Shown here: positions 61,507-64,000 of the stretch, piece after piece
Position numbering within the stretch: the stretch's first letter is position 1
How the letters are laid out: each line of letters opens with the position of its first letter
Assembly (NCBI RefSeq): GCF_030020805.1
Contig: NZ_CP125098.1
Span: 4,487,501 to 4,551,500, forward strand
DNA from: Paenibacillus sp. RC67
Lineage (GTDB): Bacteria; Bacillota; Bacilli; Paenibacillales; NBRC-103111
Reading direction: 5' to 3'
Length of the DNA stretch: 64,000 nt
Made by a program: the position numbers and the translations under genes
The notes under the pieces: model-generated
Told to the model about the DNA's origin: nothing
Databases searched by the model: none
What the model saw: the letters and a program-made list of their open reading frames with translations, nothing else

Positions 61507-61612
61507 CGCACCCACCTTAGAACGTAGCATAGTAAAGCTGGCCTCGTTAGTCTGTCTCATTGTGAATCCTCTAACAAAGCAGCTTTCCTTTCCCGTACTT
61601 AGTATGGCTTGG

Positions 61613-62686
61613 TTATGTAATTTTTATAAAACCTGTTCGATTCGCGAAGCTATGGATATCAATACCTCTCGCATAGCACCAATGAGCCGTCTCACCTGAG
61701 ATGACCACTGGCACGCGGTGTAAGTCCGCAATGGTAGGCGCACCAAGCGCCGTCATCACGAGCTTCAGCTCATTCAGCATCTCGTTGATTTGCGTCACTA
61801 AGGCGGATGTCCCCTCACTGCGCAGCGTCTTTAGAAACGCTCCTGCAATGCCTACCGCTGAAGCCCCCAGAATTAGTGCTTTACAAGCTTCCAAGCTGCT
61901 TCTGATGCCCCCTGAGCCGATCAGAGATACATGATGTCGCTTAGCAGTCGTATTCACAGCTTCTACTAAAGCGGTTGCCGTCGAGCAACCCCATTCGTTC
62001 AACCATTCGATAGGCAGCGTACGACGCATATTCTCGATAGCTGCGAAATTGGTCCCGCCATAGCCTCCTACATCGATGATTTTTACACCTATCTCACACA
62101 AAGCATTCATACTTTCTCTTGCCATACCGAAGCCCACTTCTTTAACGATAACCGGTACTCCTACATTATCAACAATAGTGGAGATACGTTTAAGCATCCC
62201 TTGAAAATCCCGGTCTCCCTCTGGCATGATAAGCTCCTGCATCACGTTCAAATGAATTTGCAAAGCATCAGCTTGAAGCATGTCCACAGCTCTCAAGGCT
62301 TGCTCTAGAGTTGCTTCACTGCCTAAATTCCCAAATACAATTCCTTTAGGATTGATTTCTCTGACAATTCGGTAGCTCGCGGCTACCTCCGGATTTTTAA
62401 GCGCTGACATTTGCGAGCCTACGGCCATTGCAAGTCCAGTCTCTCTTGCAGCAACCGCTAATTCTCTGTTAATCTCTTCTGTCTCATGAGCTCCGCCAGT
62501 CATCGCATTAATAATAATCGGCGAGCTCAAATTGAGTTCGCCGATTAGAGTTTGCAATGAGATAAGCGAAGTGGAAGTTTCCGGTAAACAATTGTGGATT
62601 AGCTTAATATCCGCGAATCCTTGATTACCGCTTTGCCCAAGCTGAAGAGCATGATGAACATGCTCCATCTTCCTTGGTATCCGCAC
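61613..62686 (-). CDS. fni: Type 2 isopentenyl-diphosphate delta-isomerase (FMN)
   Basis: Interconverts IPP and DMAPP using reduced FMN, supplying precursors to the polyprenyl enzymes. The 357-residue barrel has the NAMTGGA stretch, VGSQMSALKNPE, GYGGTNFAAIEN and SGGIRSSLEACKAL. The GTG at 62686, with AAGGGGG upstream, is preferred over the ATG at 62722. Same place as B. subtilis fni (ypgA). Confidence 0.95.
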   Translation of the reverse strand: MRIPRKMEHVHHALQLGQSGNQGFADIKLIHNCLPETSTSLISLQTLIGELNLSSPIIINAMTGGAHETEEINRELAVAARETGLAMAVGSQMSALKNPEVAASYRIVREINPKGIVFGNLGSEATLEQALRAVDMLQADALQIHLNVMQELIMPEGDRDFQGMLKRISTIVDNVGVPVIVKEVGFGMARESMNALCEIGVKIIDVGGYGGTNFAAIENMRRTLPIEWLNEWGCSTATALVEAVNTTAKRHHVSLIGSGGIRSSLEACKALILGASAVGIAGAFLKTLRSEGTSALVTQINEMLNELKLVMTALGAPTIADLHRVPVVISGETAHWCYARGIDIHSFANRTGFIKIT

Positions 62687-62768
62687 CTTGCTTTCCCCCT
62701 TATAACCCGTTAGAGTGAACAAGCACGGAGCTCATTCACTCTAATGGGGTCTACTATTCAATTCAAAC

Positions 62769-64000
62769 TTATTTGAATTTGCTTAATTTGTCACCGAAAC
62801 GCTCGCCCAATGTCAAATTAAGACCTTGGTTTTGATATTCTTCCGCAATCACAGTTTCCTTTTGATTTCTTGCAGGTCTGTCTGCTTTAGGAGCTGGAGC
62901 TTCCGGAGCTTCTTCCGTTTCTTTGATGCTCAAGCTGATACGCTTCTCATCCACGTTCAGGTCCAGAACTTTAGCCTTAACTTCTTGACCTTCTTTCAAT
63001 ACTTCGAAAGGAGTTGCAATATGGCGATGTGCGATTTGGGAAATATGAACCAAACCTTCAACTCCAGGAGCTACTTCTACGAAAGCACCGAAATTAGCAA
63101 GACGCTTCACTGTACCCGTTACGATATCGCCGACTTGGAATTGTTCAGCTACTTTTTGCCAAGGGCCTGGTTGGGTCGCTTTAATGCTAAGGCTGATACG
63201 CTCGTTAGCTGGATCAAGCTTCAAGATCTGTACTTGCACTTGATCGCCTTCTTTAACAACCTCGGACGGAGTTTCTACATGGTGCCAAGCCATTTCAGAG
63301 ATATGAACCAAACCATCAATACCGCCGATATCAACAAAAGCACCGAATTGAGTCAAACGTTGAACTGTACCTGTCAGTTGTTGACCCACTGTAAGCTGGG
63401 AGATCATATCTTTTTTCTTAGCTTCGAACTCTTCATCCAATACATCTTTTTGAGAGAGGATTACTTTGTTTTTCTCGCGATCCATTTCCTTAACGCGCAA
63501 TCTTAAAGTGCGTCCTTTGTAGTCGCTGAAATCTTCAACGAATGTGCGCTCTACCATCGAAGCAGGCACGAAACCTCTTAAGCCTACATCAACTACCAAG
63601 CCGCCTTTAACAACTTCGGCAACCTTCGCTTCAAGAATCGTTTTGCTTTCCATATCGGATTGAAGCTGTTCCCATGCTTTTTCGCTGTCCACTACTCGTT
63701 TGGAAAGCACAAGCTTCTCTTTGTTATCGTCAATGGTCAATACTTTCAATTCCACTTCTTGACCTACTTGAACGCCTTCTCCTGCGCTGCCCAAAGTAAC
63801 GGAAGAAAGCTCACGAACCGGGATAACGCCGTCGTATTTATAGCCTACGTCAACGATAGCCTGATCGTCGTCCACTTTAATGATACTGCCTTTTACGGTA
63901 TCTCCCTTTTTCAGTACAGATACATTACCCATGGATTCCTCTTGGGATACTTCTTGTTGAGCTTGCTCTTCTTGTACGTTTTCCACTTTTGTCTCTTCTG
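62769..64000 (-). CDS. ypfD: S1-domain RNA-binding protein (ribosomal S1 homologue), 5' end outside
   Basis: At least 409 residues with four S1 repeats, for example GDTVKGSIIKVDDDQAIVDVG, GLVVDVGLRGFVPASMV, GAFVDIGGIDGLVHISEM and GAFVEVAPGVEGLVHISQI. A C-terminal acidic and proline-rich tail follows. The frame stays open to the window end (EETKVEN before an internal GTG at 63986), so the true start probably lies a codon or two beyond 64000. B. subtilis YpfD is the positional match; full S1 function in translation is not certain in Bacilli. Confidence 0.92.
   Translation of the reverse strand, partial: EETKVENVQEEQAQQEVSQEESMGNVSVLKKGDTVKGSIIKVDDDQAIVDVGYKYDGVIPVRELSSVTLGSAGEGVQVGQEVELKVLTIDDNKEKLVLSKRVVDSEKAWEQLQSDMESKTILEAKVAEVVKGGLVVDVGLRGFVPASMVERTFVEDFSDYKGRTLRLRVKEMDREKNKVILSQKDVLDEEFEAKKKDMISQLTVGQQLTGTVQRLTQFGAFVDIGGIDGLVHISEMAWHHVETPSEVVKEGDQVQVQILKLDPANERISLSIKATQPGPWQKVAEQFQVGDIVTGTVKRLANFGAFVEVAPGVEGLVHISQIAHRHIATPFEVLKEGQEVKAKVLDLNVDEKRISLSIKETEEAPEAPAPKADRPARNQKETVIAEEYQNQGLNLTLGERFGDKLSKFK

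Overview
The window looks like a chromosomal segment of an endospore-forming Firmicute of the Paenibacillus group. Evidence: spoIVA, a spoVIF-like gene and YpjB; bacillithiol genes; many TTG/GTG starts with strong AGGAGG-type ribosome sites; an amidase with a copper-amine-oxidase-like stalk domain; a YIEGIA protein with its small partner; and a gene order close to the Bacillus subtilis ypfD-to-ypmB region read from high to low coordinates. Nearly every gene is on the minus strand. The exceptions are a phosphate-transport pair (6288-7937) and a YitT protein (21458-22327).

Layout by increasing coordinate. 45-6022: cell-wall amidase, a short FtsH-like membrane AAA protease with a small partner, a TseB/YpmB protein and an MTA/SAH deaminase. 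6288-7937: DUF47 regulator and Pit phosphate permease. 8006-21272: rex, dinG, a TPR protein, panD-panC-panB behind a structured leader, birA, cca, bshA, bshB1, mgsA, dapB, a TPR protein and a MazG-like gene. 21458-27237: YitT, ypjB, ypjA, the menaquinol-cytochrome c reductase operon qcrABC, ypiF and an IDEAL-domain protein. 27212-30720: accessory genes (gamma-carbonic-anhydrase remnant, unknown 378-aa protein, histidine phosphatase, ECF sigma/anti-sigma pair) where B. subtilis has aroA and ypiA. 31131-42526: the aromatic amino-acid supraoperon (tyrA, hisC, trpABFCDE, aroH, aroB, aroC). 42794-50199: a 54-aa protein, cheR, ndk, hepT, a futalosine-type menaquinone block (mqnA, ubiX, ubiA/mqnP), menG, hepS and mtrB (TRAP). 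50301-64000: PAP2 protein, tRNA-Pro, HU, spoIVA, yphF, two ferredoxins, a nucleotidyltransferase, yphE, spoVIF, gpsA, plsY, der, the YIEGIA pair, yphA, fni and an S1-domain protein cut by the window edge.

The clearest regulatory circuit is TRAP control of tryptophan synthesis. The trpE leader carries an 11-triplet array of (G/U)AG-type repeats followed by an intrinsic terminator, and the gene for the tryptophan-binding TRAP protein lies about 10 kb away. Other candidates are a ~77-nt small RNA whose promoter spacer is a perfect CcpA operator, a ~180-nt structured leader with terminator before panB, a leader terminator before aroC, and a 12-bp hairpin that buries the ypjB ribosome site.

Three otherwise normal genes (rex, trpD, yphA) are each knocked out of frame by one base in an A/T homopolymer. 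This is either a recurrent sequencing artefact or real slippage/decay, and it needs to be settled before the gene models are used.
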